Source: Larix kaempferi
Lineage: Eukaryota; Streptophyta; Pinopsida; Pinales; Pinaceae
DNA length: 64,000 nucleotides
Direction: 5' to 3'
NCBI GenBank assembly: GCA_027924585.1
Contig: BSBM01000199.1
Span: forward strand, 12,652,501 to 12,716,500
In this document: one piece after another, positions 22,906-34,380 of the stretch
Layout of the letters: every line of letters starts with the position of its first letter
How positions within the stretch are numbered: the first letter of the stretch is position 1
The notes under the pieces: model-generated
Told to the model about the DNA's origin: nothing
Database searches by the model: none
The model's input: the letters and a program-made list of their open reading frames with translations, nothing else
Translations under genes and position numbers: made by a program

Positions 22906-23362
22906 TGTGAAGAACCTGCAATAATTATTTAATGAAAACAAACGAAATAGCAGAAATAACGGAACTCAAAATCACTTTTATATTGATCGCAGGCCACTTC
23001 AAGGGGGCAACCTCCTTTGAGCAAGCTCAATACAAATAACTTATCGGTACCTTCATTGGTCTCAACTCAAACTTATATACTAAGTCTAGGCTCCAATACC
23101 ATGTGTCAATACAAACCATGGGCCAATACAAACTATGGATCAACAATTACTATGGGACGAATTACAAAGCATATGCGTCCAACAACAATAATACAAACTA
23201 TGGGTTAACAAATACTACGGGACGACTTACAAAGCATATGCGTCCAATAAAAATAATACAAAATATGGGTCAACAAATACTACGGGATGACTTACAAAGC
23301 ATATGCGTCCAACAACAATATACTAACAAAGTAAATAGAAGGGTTGACATGGGTTCCTAACA
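22906..23362 (-). repeat. 5' LTR of deleted gypsy element
   Basis: 457 bp, bounded by TG and CA. It matches the left LTR except for substitutions and one extra roughly 65-bp tandem unit, so it holds three units of the GCATATGCGTCCAA repeat rather than two. Confidence 0.9.
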
Positions 23363-23907
23363 GATGGCTATGATTTCAGCCCCCCTTCTCCTCGGAGCCA
23401 TGTGACTGGTTGGAAATCCATAGCCCAAATCCTTCAGTGCATCCCTCAATTGGTTCTTCCTCCTTTGGGATTAAACTAGAATCACCAAAATCCGTGATGG
23501 AACTTTGAATCCCCAAGACCCTGAGAACCCATCTCACAAACCACCCCCTCCTGAAAATACCAAAGGGAAAGAAGTAATAAGCTTGATGAAAGTTGGAGTG
23601 GTTGGTGTTAGTGGAAGCGGTCGTGGAAATGACTAGTGGCCCTCAACCTTTCCAGAAATTTAGTTTGACGACCTTCACCTATAAATTTTATCATTTCTTA
23701 TGTTTTTCAAATGTGTTGTTGTGGTTTAAATGAACATGTAAATGTGTAGTGAATTTTGGATAAATATGTTTTTTGTAGATGATGTTGTATATGGACATAT
23801 TTTTATGGTGATGGATATGGTAGCTCATAGTGGTTCACTATCGGACTTGAGTTAATTTTAATTTATTTTTAAGTTCAGGACATGCATCTTGGCCCTTGGG
23901 ATACCAT
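23363..23907 (+). other. resumed host sequence after gypsy insertion
   Basis: Continues the interrupted frame described at 18701 up to a TAG at 23477, then has no supported gene. It contains stretches that could encode proline- or serine-rich peptides, interrupted by stops, and passes into the large LTR-like repeat. Confidence 0.45.
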
Positions 23908-25642
23908 GATGTTATTTATATTTTCATATGTGTTTTTTTGGACATGAAAACAAAATTTCCAAGATGATGAGATGGTTTTGTTTATTTTGGATAGCATGAA
24001 ACATAACATAAATGTTTTCTTTTACATGTGTTTTTTCTCATAGGCTTGATGTTGATATGAACATATATTTATATCTTTCATTTTTACATCTATGGGTATT
24101 ATGATGATGCAAAATGGTTATGCATGGTTATGGTTACTTCAATTGTTATGATGCATATGTATGACATGTGCTTGTTTCATAAGCAATGGTATGGGAGTCA
24201 CAATGAGCATATTATTAGATCCCCAAAAATTCGAGAGACATACGAGAAATAAAGGAGGCCCTCTTATTTGACCATGCTTGATTGCCATGTCCCCAAATTT
24301 GTCCATTCAATTTTTTTGTTTCTCGCATGCTTGAGGTAATTTTTGTGTAGTGGTTATTATATTTGGACACTTGTCATTAGTTAGTTATGCCTTTCAAACT
24401 AACTCGAGGATTTGAGTCACCAACATTTATGGTGGTAGACTATATATATAACGGCATCAAGCAACAATGGGAAGGGTTCAAAATATTACACTTACTATCG
24501 TATGTTGTGATCTAGTATCTTAGTCTTTATATTCGTTGTCGTCAATTGCACTAGTGTGTTAGAGTCTAATTGTTCCGCTGATAGCAGGAGTTCTGATTAA
24601 ATGGCATAAATAGGAGGTTAAGTGTTGATGTTATCTATTTGAGCTATATTATATCATTTGTCTACCGATGCAAATATTTATCTATTTTCTATTTGCTTAT
24701 TTATTTGGTTGCTTCGTTATAGAGAATAGTACCAACTTACAAAAGTATTCATCGAGGCTTTTTGCAGCTTTGTTAGTCTTGATTTTCACTATTTGTTGTT
24801 ACACAACGACCAACCGTTCTCATAAATGCTAGTCATATGTGCCAATACAGTTTCTATTCTAGGATTTCATAAAAGCTAAAGGAACATTGTGATTGTACTC
24901 TAGTATATTGATGAAAACAATTATATCTAATAAGAAATAAGCTTTCTTCATATTCATATTCTTTTATTTTATGTCTCATCTTATGCACCTCTTTTATGTT
25001 TTCTTTTACATTTATTTAAGAACTTTATAGTACTTTATGTCGTAAATGTTGTTTCAAAAAATCATAAATGAAAAATGTTAATTGAGTTGTTCAGCTGTGT
25101 TCATAGTGTGATAGTTATTTCCAGTTATTTAATGCTTTAAGTAGTTTCCTTATCACATTAAGACATTCACTAGTTGGTAGATACATCGGAAACAAAGGAA
25201 ATCATGTTTAAAGTAAGGATGTGGTACAATTTATTGTCATGTGTTTGTAATTATGTTATTGTTATTTCAGTTTGCTGGTTTAATGTGTTTATGATATAAG
25301 TACCTGTTCTGTTTTTTTAAGATTTTTTTTTATTCACTTTCTGACATTGAACATCATGAAGGTGATGAGTATGTGTTATGTTAGGCTATAAAATCAGGTT
25401 TCCATTCTCATTTCTTCTCACTTTAACGGACCAAGAGGTTGAAAAGTTTATGTGAGAGAAATCAATCTCCCGTGTCAATAGGCACCAGTTAAAAAGGTTT
25501 ACAAGAAAGAACTATTATTGTCACCCAACTGCCATATTTTTTTTGAAGAGGGGTTTTGAATTCACGAGTGAGATTTCTTTCGGAGCAGGTGTGAGGCCGC
25601 TCACATCTGTCTTATATGCTTGTCTACCAACAACATCCATCT
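23908..25642 (+). repeat. LTR-like repeat, plus-oriented copy of inverted pair
   Basis: About 1.7 kb that matches the reverse complement of 52173-53938 along its whole length, including a shared TATA-like stretch (TATATATATA at 24441) followed by TCAAGCAACAA, and shared tails with GAATTCACGAGTGAGATTTC and ending near CATCCATCTTACATGCA. The promoter-like element and abrupt shared inner end fit an LTR (U3-R-U5), but the outer end cannot be placed because the partner copy is cut at its outer end. No primer site was recognised next to it. Confidence 0.75.
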
Positions 25643-27294
25643 TACATGCATATTTATGGAAACCCCATAAGAGGATATGGAATGAAATGTCAATTTCTCC
25701 ATAATGTTTGTTGAAACTAAATTTTCATTAATTCAACCATTAATAATCGATTTGACACTTACTTCAGAGCTCTCGCACGAAGTTGAGGGGCCTTTTAGAT
25801 GCAATCGTTCTTTCACAAAACACACAAAAGTTCAATGAAAGAAAAACGATTGAAAATTTCTTTGAACTAGGCATGGGTGGGCCCAATCCTTCCATGTCAC
25901 TTAACACATAGAATAGGAAATCAAAACGCTTGAGCGTTATGAATTCTATAATTCTCGAGCGTTATATAAATACATAATTCTTGAGCGTTATGAATTCAAC
26001 AACCCTCGAGTGTTATGTATTCCAATAACACTCGAGCGTTATGTATTCTATAACGCTTGAGCGTTATTGGAATACATAACACTAGAGTGTTCATGTTAAT
26101 ATATTAAAAATCCAAAACAGGGCGAGGTCAACCAAAATGCTCGAGTGTTGAGGGCTGCTAACTTGGAAGTGGAGGGTGAATTCAAATAGCAAGGGGGATT
26201 GAAAAGGTAGGCATCCAAACTATTCAATGTTTCCTCATTCCCTTAATAAAAATATATATTGTTATATTTCCCTAAATTATAAATCCAAGTAAATAAAAAA
26301 TCCAAAACTAAAAATTTTCAAAATTGTTATAACATATGGAAATTCCTCCTTAGTATCAATCCCCTTAATGAATTTTGCATCCACCGAAGATCCACCTAAG
26401 AAATAAGGGATTTGAATACCAACACCAAATTTTCCTCATTATTTTCTCCACATCTATTGCAAATTGGAAAATAAAATCCATCCACCCTTTGGCTAGGAGG
26501 AGGAACTATGGACTATAACCTAGGCTTGGTTTCTAGACTTGAATCAACCAAACCCTATGGTTTTTCCCCACACATTATTTTACCCTAAAAATGTCCAACC
26601 AGTGCTTGTGAATCCAACCCAATGGCTTGATGGATTTTACATCATCCCCCAAAACCCAATGGACTAGGTTCCCCTCCTTGCAGACACACCACTAAATTTG
26701 TTGCAAAGATGAACTACCACATATTTTTTGACCTCCTCACTGCCAAGACACTCAATCGATGGATTTGGGTCTTCATCCCTATCAAATGATAAGAGCTTTA
26801 ATTCATGGAACAAGCGTAGATCAACCCTCACATTCAAAATCTTGCCTCTGCTTAATGACGCAGAGGACTTCTCCACCAAATATTCCTCATCATACACTAG
26901 ATTCTGAGCACGGAAAAGGCCACGAACATGATATGAATTAGATACAAAGGATAAATTTCTTAAGGTAGAGGATGATGGATAACATCTTCTCCAATACCTC
27001 GGCTCTAGAAAGGTGTACATAAAGTGCTTTTAAGGCCCCCATTGTCTCGATCCTTCAGTATTAATTGAATCAGGAGCTCTCCGCCATCGATCATTGATCG
27101 ATTTACATGTAGTTGATCCTCACCTTCCACTTTGATTTACATGTAGTTGTTATTATAGTATATTGAGATGATATTTATGTTTGTAATGTATTCGTTCTTG
27201 CACAATGTTTTTTCATTTCTCATTTTTGAGAGATGTCATTATAGCATGTATATGTTTCTAATGATTTGTTTTTTTTATTTTATTTTTTTATTGT
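25643..27294. other. non-coding interval
   Basis: Holds the hairpin cluster listed separately and otherwise no supported gene. The 118-codon minus frame at 26664-27020 has no domain I recognise and no splice context that would favour it. Confidence 0.5.
25930..26095. repeat. GAGCGTTATG repeat cluster with long hairpin
   Basis: The word CTCGAGCGTTATG(A/T)ATTC or close variants recurs six or seven times in about 165 bp. Within it 26015-26042 and 26050-26077 form a 28-bp inverted repeat with two mismatches and a 7-base loop, extendable to about 26007-26085. The sequence could fold into a cruciform or hairpin RNA. A fragment of a MITE or satellite is possible. No target duplication is visible. 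Confidence 0.7.
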
Positions 27295-28489
27295 AGTGGT
27301 GATCATGGATGCACACACAAACATTCAGAGAGAAATTCACAGGCTCAAAGAAATTAAAGCCTCAATTGTTATTGTTGATGATAGGTGTCCGATGCTTGAA
27401 TCCAATTTGTATGCAATGATAGAGACCTTTACTAGGTCACATGGTGCACTCCAAGACATTGCCACATACATAGAGAGAAAGAGGAAAGAATATGATGATG
27501 GACTTAGTTACAAGGAAGTTAAGAAGTTGAAGATAACAATACAACATATATTTTCCCTTTTTAGAGATCCACGGATGAGTGAAATCCTGAATATAACCAA
27601 AAATCATATTTCTATTGAGTGGTGTATATATCAACCATTTATAGATAATTGGATGGCATGGTATTTGATGTACCACCACATAACGACAGGGAAATGCCGT
27701 TATATTTTCTTAGAAATATGTACGCATAATTTGACCTTTACTAGGTCAAATGGTGCACTCCAAGACATTGCCACATACATAGAGAGAAAAAGGCAAGAAT
27801 ATGTTGATGGACTTAGCTACAAGGAAGTTAAGAAGTTGAAGATAACAAAAGAACATATCTTTTCCCTTTTTAGAGATCCATGGACGAGTGAAATCCCAAA
27901 TGTAAACAAAAAGCATATTTATATTGAGTGGTGTATATATCAACCATTCATAGATAATTGGATGGATTGATGGTACATGGTATTTGATGTACCACCACAT
28001 AACGAAAGGGAAATGTCGTTATATTTTCATAGAAATATGTACGCATAATTTTTTGGGGGGAAGCATATTAATTATTTTAATATCTTGTAGTACCAAGGCA
28101 TTGGGATGGGGATGCCTCAACAACGTCCCAACGTGAGGCACATAGATCCCAATCGCCCAGTAGCTCCACCTCGTAGGAGTATACCTAGGCTAGATGTGTC
28201 TCCTGCACATCAGTTGGTCCCACAGACGCATGAGTCATTCCTATTATTGGCACAGGCAGTTGTTCTCCATAGCACATATATTCAAGGTACGTACCAGGCA
28301 AGGCCATTAGAGACACCATATATTAATGGGGTAGAGCCACCACCTCATGGTTGGGTAGAGCCACCACCTCCAGGTGGGGTAGATCCACCACCTTCTAGTG
28401 GTCGAGGAGTATCTAGTAGTGGAACTAGGCCTACACATCATGAGCATAGCCGAGAGCCCCACCCATGCACAACGTGTGGCTATCCCTGA
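27295..28489 (+). CDS. unrecognised spliced gene candidate, proline-rich end
   Basis: A possible exon begins after a T-rich tract and acceptor ATTGTAG at 27294 with the ATG at 27308 (MDAHTNIQREIHRLKEIKA), stays open for over 200 codons to a TGA at 27968, and contains the same roughly 100-residue segment twice (GALQDIATYIERKR, KEVKKLKIT, HIFSLFRDP, IEWCIYQPFIDNWM). A second exon follows acceptor ATCTTGTAG at 28090 and reads in frame through MGMPQQRPNVRHIDPNRPVA into a Pro-rich region (VEPPPHGWVEPPPPGGVDPP), ending at TGA 28487; a donor-like CAGGTAAGT lies at about 28,536. The helical segment plus Pro-rich tail recalls plant transposase-derived proteins, but I cannot name the family. It may be a mobile-element gene and is possibly dead. 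Confidence 0.35.
27424..28051 (+). repeat. 309-bp tandem duplication inside gene candidate
   Basis: Unit 27424-27732 is repeated at 27733-28051 with about 90% or more identity by eye. The repeated unit includes both the helical coding segment and the following GTATTTGATGTACCACCACA stretch. In the second copy a short insertion around 27,966 creates the stop TGA. 309 is a multiple of three, so the duplication itself kept the frame. Confidence 0.85.
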
Positions 28490-28662
28490 TTTGGTCATGT
28501 CTAGATAGATGACAGCTTTACTGGGTATTTTAATCAGGTAAGTAAATGGTTAACAATTTAGTGTTGTTTGAAAATTATTTTTCCTTAATATACACATATG
28601 TAGATTGCTAATATTTTTAATGATTTTAAGACTTGTAGTTGCTATAAGAAGAGGACGATGGG

Positions 28663-29419
28663 TGTAAAATATATATCACAGTAGGATACAACATCTATAG
28701 ATTACCTCACAATTGAAATAAATGACTAAGTATACAAGATATCGGTGCAAAAAGAATTCCGGAAAATAAATGATAAAAACCAGTCACAAATGATAAAAAA
28801 CCAGTAATATAAATGATAAAAAACTAGAGATACAAATGATCAAATAGCATTTATATTAACTGTCCAACCCATAAATGAGTTGTGATCCTCCTTATATAAC
28901 ATTTAGAAGAATTCGATTTCCTTAGCAGGCTGTGACAAGTGGCTAGCTTACTTTGGACCTCAATCCCCCTAGGTTGACCAATAGGCTCCCAAATCACCCC
29001 AAACTAGTACGAATTTCCCATGTGAACATTGGGTGGTAATGGGAAGACATAAATGAGGCTCACACATGTGGTGGATAGGATTGGGTGGTGTTAGGTAGGC
29101 AATGGTAGGTCAAAACAACCAAGAAAGGGCCAAAATGACTAGATACAATGCATGGGCACCTTAAGTCAAAGACGGTTTCCTTAAAACAGGGAAACAGGGC
29201 ACCTTTTCTCAAGTAGTGGTAATAAATTCTAGAGATGGCCATAATTAGGGCTCCCAACAGCTATATTGACCAATTTTGGCCCATATTTTGGTGGATAAGT
29301 CATCATTTCCCCCCAACTAACTTCTAACAACCTTGGATTGTAATTATTAACATGTTTTGGACCAATTAATCAACAAATACATATATGAATAAGGTCTAAG
29401 GTCTAATAGTGTTCTAACA
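28663..29419 (-). repeat. 3' LTR of copia element
   Basis: 757 bp from TGTAAAATATA to TTCTAACA in window orientation, with TG/CA ends. It contains four short copies of AAATGATAAAAAACCAG-like units. GATGG precedes it, but the matching duplication at the other end cannot be checked. Confidence 0.85.
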
Positions 29420-29430
29420 CCCCCCCATAA
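29420..29430 (-). other. polypurine tract of copia element
   Basis: Minus strand reads TTATGGGGGGG directly before the LTR start TGTTAGAACAC. This orients the element. Confidence 0.8.
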
Positions 29431-29609
29431 TCTACACTTTGGTAGTCAAAACAAAATTAAGGCCTTGGCAACTAAGGCTCAAGTCACCTTTTACAACAAC
29501 AATTTTTATGTGTCCATGTAACCAAGGTTAGGAGGAAAACCACATGGGAAATAAAACCTCCCCTCTAAAATGGACACAAAACATATATGGAAAATGTAAC
29601 CAGTATTTA

Positions 29610-30875
29610 CTATGCATCACTCACCCCAAGGAGTGATCTAAGGTAAGTGAATGTCTTCTCAGTGAAATTCTTGGTGAAGATATCAATAGTTTGCTCAATA
29701 GAAGGGAAATAATGAAATGCAATAATATGGTCATGCACCAAGCCTAAAATGTTGTGCATGTGGATATCTATGTGCTTAGTCCTCTGCCTTTGTACTGGAT
29801 CAGTGTAGATTTTGATTGTACTTTGATTATCACAACAAATGACTGTGGGTGAATCAAACACAAATCCAAACTCTCCAAGAATTCCTTTTAACCACACACA
29901 TTGTGTAGCTGCATTCAATGATCCCCTGTATTCGGCCTCAGCTGAAGATAAGGACATGGTGTGTTGCTTCTTACTAGACCAAAAAATGGGACCATGTGCA
30001 AGCATAAACACATAACCATAAGTAGAATTCTGATCATAACTATCTCCAACCCAATCAAAATCAATAAATCCAACTAGTTCAAGTGATGAACCAACTGCAT
30101 AGTGTATGCCAAACTGCTTGGTACCTTGCACATAGTGCAAGATCCTTTTGGAAACCTTCCAATGGACCTCATGAGGCTCTTTCATGTGACTTTCAACAAC
30201 CCCAACAACATAAGACAAATATGGTCGAGAGTGTGTGAAATACATCAAGATCCCAACTAGTTGTCTATACAATGAACTGTCAACCAATGGTGAAGAACCC
30301 CAATCAGTAAGCTTAACTCCATAAAGGAATGGGAATTTTGCAGAATTACATTCAACCATTGTAAACTTCTACAGAATGTATTAATCATACCATGATTGAG
30401 AAATCATGATCCCATCAACAATTTTCTCAATCTCCAAACCTATAAATTGTTTCAACAATCCTAGATCTGTCATGGCAAAAGCACTGTGCAATGCATCCTT
30501 AACTGAGCCTAGTTCTTTGGTGCAGCTACTAGTGATCAATAGATCATCAACATACAATAAAATAATCAATATCGGGTCACTAACCTACTGCATGTAAACA
30601 TTTGGATCAGACTTACATCTCTCAAACCTCAATGATAGCAGGAAATTGTCCATCTTGGAATACCAAGTTCTAGGATCTTGCTTGAGACCATAGAGGGACT
30701 TATTCAACCTGAAAACAAGTGTATGATATGAAATGAATCCTTCATGTTGCTGCATATATATCTCCTCATCAATATCCCCATGAATAAATTCACTCTTCAC
30801 ATCCATGTGATGAACCTCCCATCGCTTGGAAGCTACAATGGCTAAAACTAGCCTAATTGAGTCCATCTTTTCCAC
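29610..30875 (-). pseudogene. copia RT (second half) and RNase H
   Basis: One frame with few stops. RT: MDVKSEFIHGDIDEEIYMQQ, SLYGLKQDPRTWY, and the catalytic LLYVDDLLI. RNase H: GFIDFDWVGD, SSAEAEYRG, CCDNQS and KHIDIHMH keep the acidic residues expected of a copia enzyme, and the domain continues to FTYLRSLLGV near the end. A TAG just after NVYMQ (30585) reads as CAG to TAG. A frameshift at about 30,870 separates it from the RT start. About 420 codons in all, matching the usual size. Confidence 0.9.
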
Positions 30876-31918
30876 CGGTGCAAATGTCTTGTATATTCCA
30901 CTCCATGGAATTGAGAGAACCCTTTAGCCACCAAACTAGACTTATACTTCATATCACAACTATCAGAGGCCATTTTGGTCCTATAAACCCATTTACATTG
31001 CACTAGTTTCCTCTTGGGAGGAAGAGGGACCAAATCCCAAGTTTCATTGTCATGGAGGGAGTTCATATCTTCTTGCATGGATGTTTTACATATTAGGTAT
31101 TTTGATGCTTCTTAATATTATTTTGGATCATATCCAACCATTAAGAAACATCTTCCATGAATATCTAGATCACAAAATGCAAAGGCATTGTGAAACTATG
31201 ATCTAGTCTTCCTAGGATCTTGAGGATCAACTGCAAGCTCACCAACAGCTTGTATGGTTTTATCATCCCACTTGGGCCTTGTAGGAGGGTCATGATATGA
31301 ATACATATAATCATATACATCCTCCATATCATAATCAGAAAAATAATAAATATAATCATCACTTGCATCCTCTTCATGTAGGGGATTTGAGCATTCCCCA
31401 TCACCATTTTATGCTGCATGCATAGGCTCTTCTTCGAACTGGACACTCCTCTCAATGAAATTTTTATGAGTGGAGGGGTAAAATATCTTGTATCCTTTTG
31501 CATATTCTACATATCCAACCATGATGGACTCCTTTCTTTGGGGCTGCAAGGCCTTTCTCTTTTCTGGAGGAATTCTAGCCCATGCCCTTGATCCAAACAC
31601 CCTGAAATGTGACACATTTGGCTTGTGTCTACTCCAATCCTCAAATGGGGTCATGCCTTCCAAGGATTTGTGTGGTGCTCTATTCTGAACATATGCATCA
31701 CAATTCATGGCTTCATCCCATAGTTTAGGAGACAAATACTTAGCCTCTATCATGCATGTGGCCATCTCCTTCAATGCTCTATTCTTGCGCTCTACAACAC
31801 CATTTTGTTGAGGCGTGTAGGGAACATAATGTTGCATTTGGATACCATTTTCTTCACAGATCTGGTGAAGGTCCTTATTCACATACTCCCTTCCATTATC
31901 ATTCCTCAATACCTTCAT
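30848..31918 (-). pseudogene. copia integrase C-half and RT start
   Basis: 31918-31409 encodes the second and third catalytic blocks of integrase: LRNDNGREYVN with the Asp, and TPQQNGVVERKNRAL with the Glu, followed by RVFGSRAWARIPPEKR and GYKIFYPSTHKNFIERSVQFEE. After stops the same frame resumes at 31078 with MNSLHDNETWDLVPLP and CKWVYRTK, the conserved RT entry. A frameshift near 31,915 separates it from the integrase N-half. Confidence 0.85.
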
Positions 31919-32349
31919 CTTTCTCCCACATAAGCTTTGAAAACTTTGAAAGATTGGAAGACTTCAGATTTTTGCTTGAGAAAGAACAACCAACAATATC
32001 TTGAGAAGTCATCAATGAAAGTTAGCACATACTTTGAGTTTCCATAGAAGGGTGTAGGGATAGGATATATCATATCTAAATGGACCAATCCAAGTGGTTG
32101 ATCATCCCTTCTTGCCTTCCCCTTCTCATACTTCTTCTCAGCATGTTTCTCAACAATGCACCCTTCACAAGTGCCTTTAGAAAATCTAATTTGTGGAAGG
32201 CCTTCAACCATCTCTTCTTTTCTCAATGCTTGAAGATATATGTAGTTGAGGCATCCAAACCTCTCATGACAAATATTTATGACTTCATTAGCATGTGACA
32301 GAAGTGCATTTGGAGAAGAGTACTCAAGAAAATGAGAGAACTTGTACAT
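31915..32349 (-). pseudogene. copia integrase N-half
   Basis: Contains the pre-integrase zinc region, in which the usual histidine pair is altered (CHERFGCLNY), then CEGCIVEKHAEKKY with the cysteine pair, and the first catalytic Asp block (VHLDMIYPIPTPFYGNSKYVLTFIDDFSR). Zinc binding is probably lost because the second histidine of the HxxxGHL-type motif reads Cys. Confidence 0.8.
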
Positions 32350-32531
32350 TCTAGAATCATTGTCTGCAACACCACCAACAACAAATTTCCCAATAGAAAT
32401 TTATGATATTTCCACATCATATTGAGTGAAGATCACTCTCTTGGACGAACCAGTGTGGGTCATTTGGTATACAGAGATTAAGTTTGCTGCAAGATATGGT
32501 ACATACAGTACATTACTGAAGGACCCATTTT

Positions 32532-32858
32532 CTAGAGTGATTCTCCCATGCCTCTAGCTGGGATTTCTGAGTCATCTCCCATGAGAATGGATGGACCATT
32601 GTAAGGAGAAAGAGTAGAGAAATAATATTTTGCAGAAGCCATGTTCCTTGAGGAACCTGAATCTATGATGAAGGAATAAGATTCTAAGGTACTATCCATC
32701 AATGCATGGAACCTCTCCTTGTCTTCAGAAACACCCTCTTTCTTCTTTGAACTTTCTGGAAGAGGAATGTTATTCTTTTGCAGGATATAGGTCATCATAT
32801 CAATATTTTTCTTCATGCATGCACTCTCAGGGTGCCAACCCTTTGACAGTAGGTGCAT
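32532..32858 (-). pseudogene. copia aspartic protease
   Basis: About 108 codons with the active-site block SFIIDSGSSRNMAS (intact D-S-G) and ILMGDDSEIPARGMG, the usual protease order in copia. It lies between the gag zinc knuckle and integrase, overlapping the gag frame at about 32,813-32,858. Confidence 0.8.
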
Positions 32859-33616
32859 TTGGTCTTTTCTTTCTTCTTTCCTTTTTCTTTGACATGATTC
32901 GAACCCCCATCAGAATATTTGGGCCTCTCCTTGTCTTTATTCTTCTCTTGTGTTTTTGAACCCTTGGGATTTTGCTTTCCTCTTGCTTGTATCGAATCCA
33001 CAGCAGCAAGAACTTGGTCCTTTTGCTTAATGGAACCCATTAGAACCATTTTATCTTGCTCTTGAGTTAGCATCTCCATGAAATCAGCCAAAGATGGCAT
33101 CTTCCAATTACGAACTGTAAGTTTGGTGGAGTGAACTGTAGAGACAAAGACTAAGTACTCAGGACCCAACTTCGAAATGATGGAAAGAACCTACTTTTCT
33201 TCTTTCTTGTCAATGCCACACTATTTAATTTGCAAGACCAAGCTCTTGAACTTGGTGAATAAATCCTAGATGGATTCGAAGTTGCTTGGACTTAGTGAGA
33301 TCAACTCATTTTCAAGTTTATGGCCCCTCATCTCATCAGTCTTCCCAAACAAAGACTCAAGCTTGAGCCATACTTCATTTGGTGTAGTAATACTATCAAT
33401 GTGAAACAGGAGGTCTCTTGAAATACTGAGACAAAGCATTCCAAATGCTTCATCCATTATGTTAAAAAACTTGGATTTCTCTACATCAGAGTTTGGCTCA
33501 ATCTCAATCCCCATGGTGATTCTGAAGAGACCCTTAGATCTTAGTTGGATAACCATTTTGGCCTTCCATTCAAAATAGTTGAATGGAGCGTGAAAATTAA
33601 CATGAGTTTTCTCCAT
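32813..33616 (-). pseudogene. copia gag
   Basis: 33616-33266 opens with ATG and reads FNYFEWKAKMVIQLRSKGL, then ITTPNEVWLKLESLFG, the gag (UBN2-type) core. 33169-32813 continues in another frame with WKMPSLADFMEMLTQEQDKM, a Lys-rich stretch and CTYC, the start of a CCHC knuckle. Broken by stops and a frameshift between about 33,266 and 33,169. Confidence 0.8.
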
Positions 33617-33876
33617 CTTCTATAGATTGCGCACTTGGTGACAATGGTTCACTTTGTACTTGCAATAAAAACTCTCAACACTCAAGAGGGGATCTACACT
33701 AATTGATTCGAACCCTAATTGATATAAGGAACATTTGGGAGAGAATCACACCCTGGGTATACTCCAATGTATTTCTCCAATGGATTCAAGGAAATAGCCC
33801 CAGGGATTTATGTGGTTTCCCCACTGCTTCTAGTGCACTTCTAAAACAGTCTTGGTTTGAATAGAAGCTCCAAGAG

Positions 33877-33888
33877 ATATGATACCAT
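33877..33888 (-). other. primer binding site of copia element
   Basis: Minus strand reads TGGTATCATATC right after the LTR end (ATTTCACA). The first eight bases match the initiator tRNA-Met site. Confidence 0.75.
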
Positions 33889-34380
33889 GTGAAATCTATA
33901 TCACATTAGGATCTAGAATCTATAGATTACCTCACAATTGAAATAAATAAATAAGTATGAAATATATTAGTGCAAAAAGAATTCTGGAAAATAAATGATA
34001 AAAAACCAGTCACAAATGATCAAAAACCAGTAATATAAATGATCAAAAACCAGAGATACAAATGATCAAATAGTAGGTTTATTAATTGTCCAATCCAAAA
34101 TTTAATTGTGATCCTATTTATATAACATTTGGAAGAATTCGATTTCCTTAGGAGGCTATGACAAGTGGCTAGCTTACATTGGAACTCAATCCCCCCTAGG
34201 TTGACCAATAGTCTCCCAAATCACCCCAATCTAGTATGAATTTACCATGTGAACGTTGGGTGAGCATGGTAAGACATAAATGAGGCTCACACATGTGGTG
34301 GATAGGATTGGGTGGAGTTAGGTAGGCAATGGTAGGCCAAAACAGCCAAGAAAGGGCCAAAATGACTAGATACAATGCAT
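33889..34380 (-). repeat. 5' LTR of copia element, truncated
   Basis: Aligns with the first 491 bp of the left LTR and stops at AATGCAT, where the left LTR goes on GGGCACC. CACTAGTACATG follows here instead. Confidence 0.85.

Larger units (their letters stand above)
18970..23362 (-). mobile_element. internally deleted Ty3/gypsy LTR retrotransposon with 5-bp TSD
   Basis: A complete insertion: left LTR 18970-19361, right LTR 22906-23362, and the target duplication GATGG at 18965-18969 and 23363-23367. Both LTRs begin TGTGAAG and end CCTAACA in window orientation. The coding strand is minus: primer site next to the right LTR, gag from 21790, protease from 20890, polypurine tract next to the left LTR. 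Gag, aspartic protease, the end of RNase H and both edges of integrase are present, but the whole RT and the integrase catalytic core are missing. By eye the LTRs differ at around 5% of positions, so the insertion is old but not ancient. It can only have moved with enzymes supplied by a relative. Confidence 0.9.
28663..34380 (-). mobile_element. decayed Ty1/copia LTR retrotransposon
   Basis: LTRs at 28663-29419 (3') and 33889-34380 (5', truncated), with gag, protease, integrase, RT and RNase H in copia order on the minus strand. The primer site next to the right LTR matches the initiator tRNA-Met type, and a seven-G polypurine tract adjoins the left LTR. LTRs differ at about 10% of positions by eye, so the insertion is old. 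The frame is broken by several stops and at least two frameshifts. The right LTR is interrupted after 492 bp by a CACTA-like end; its remaining 266 bp were not found in the window. Confidence 0.9.

Noticed and set aside
26664-27020. 118-codon minus-strand frame
   Set aside because: No recognisable domain and no supporting splice signals; retained only as non-coding.
32740-33009. Lys-rich small frame overlapping copia gag
   Set aside because: Alternative-frame shadow of the gag zinc-knuckle region.
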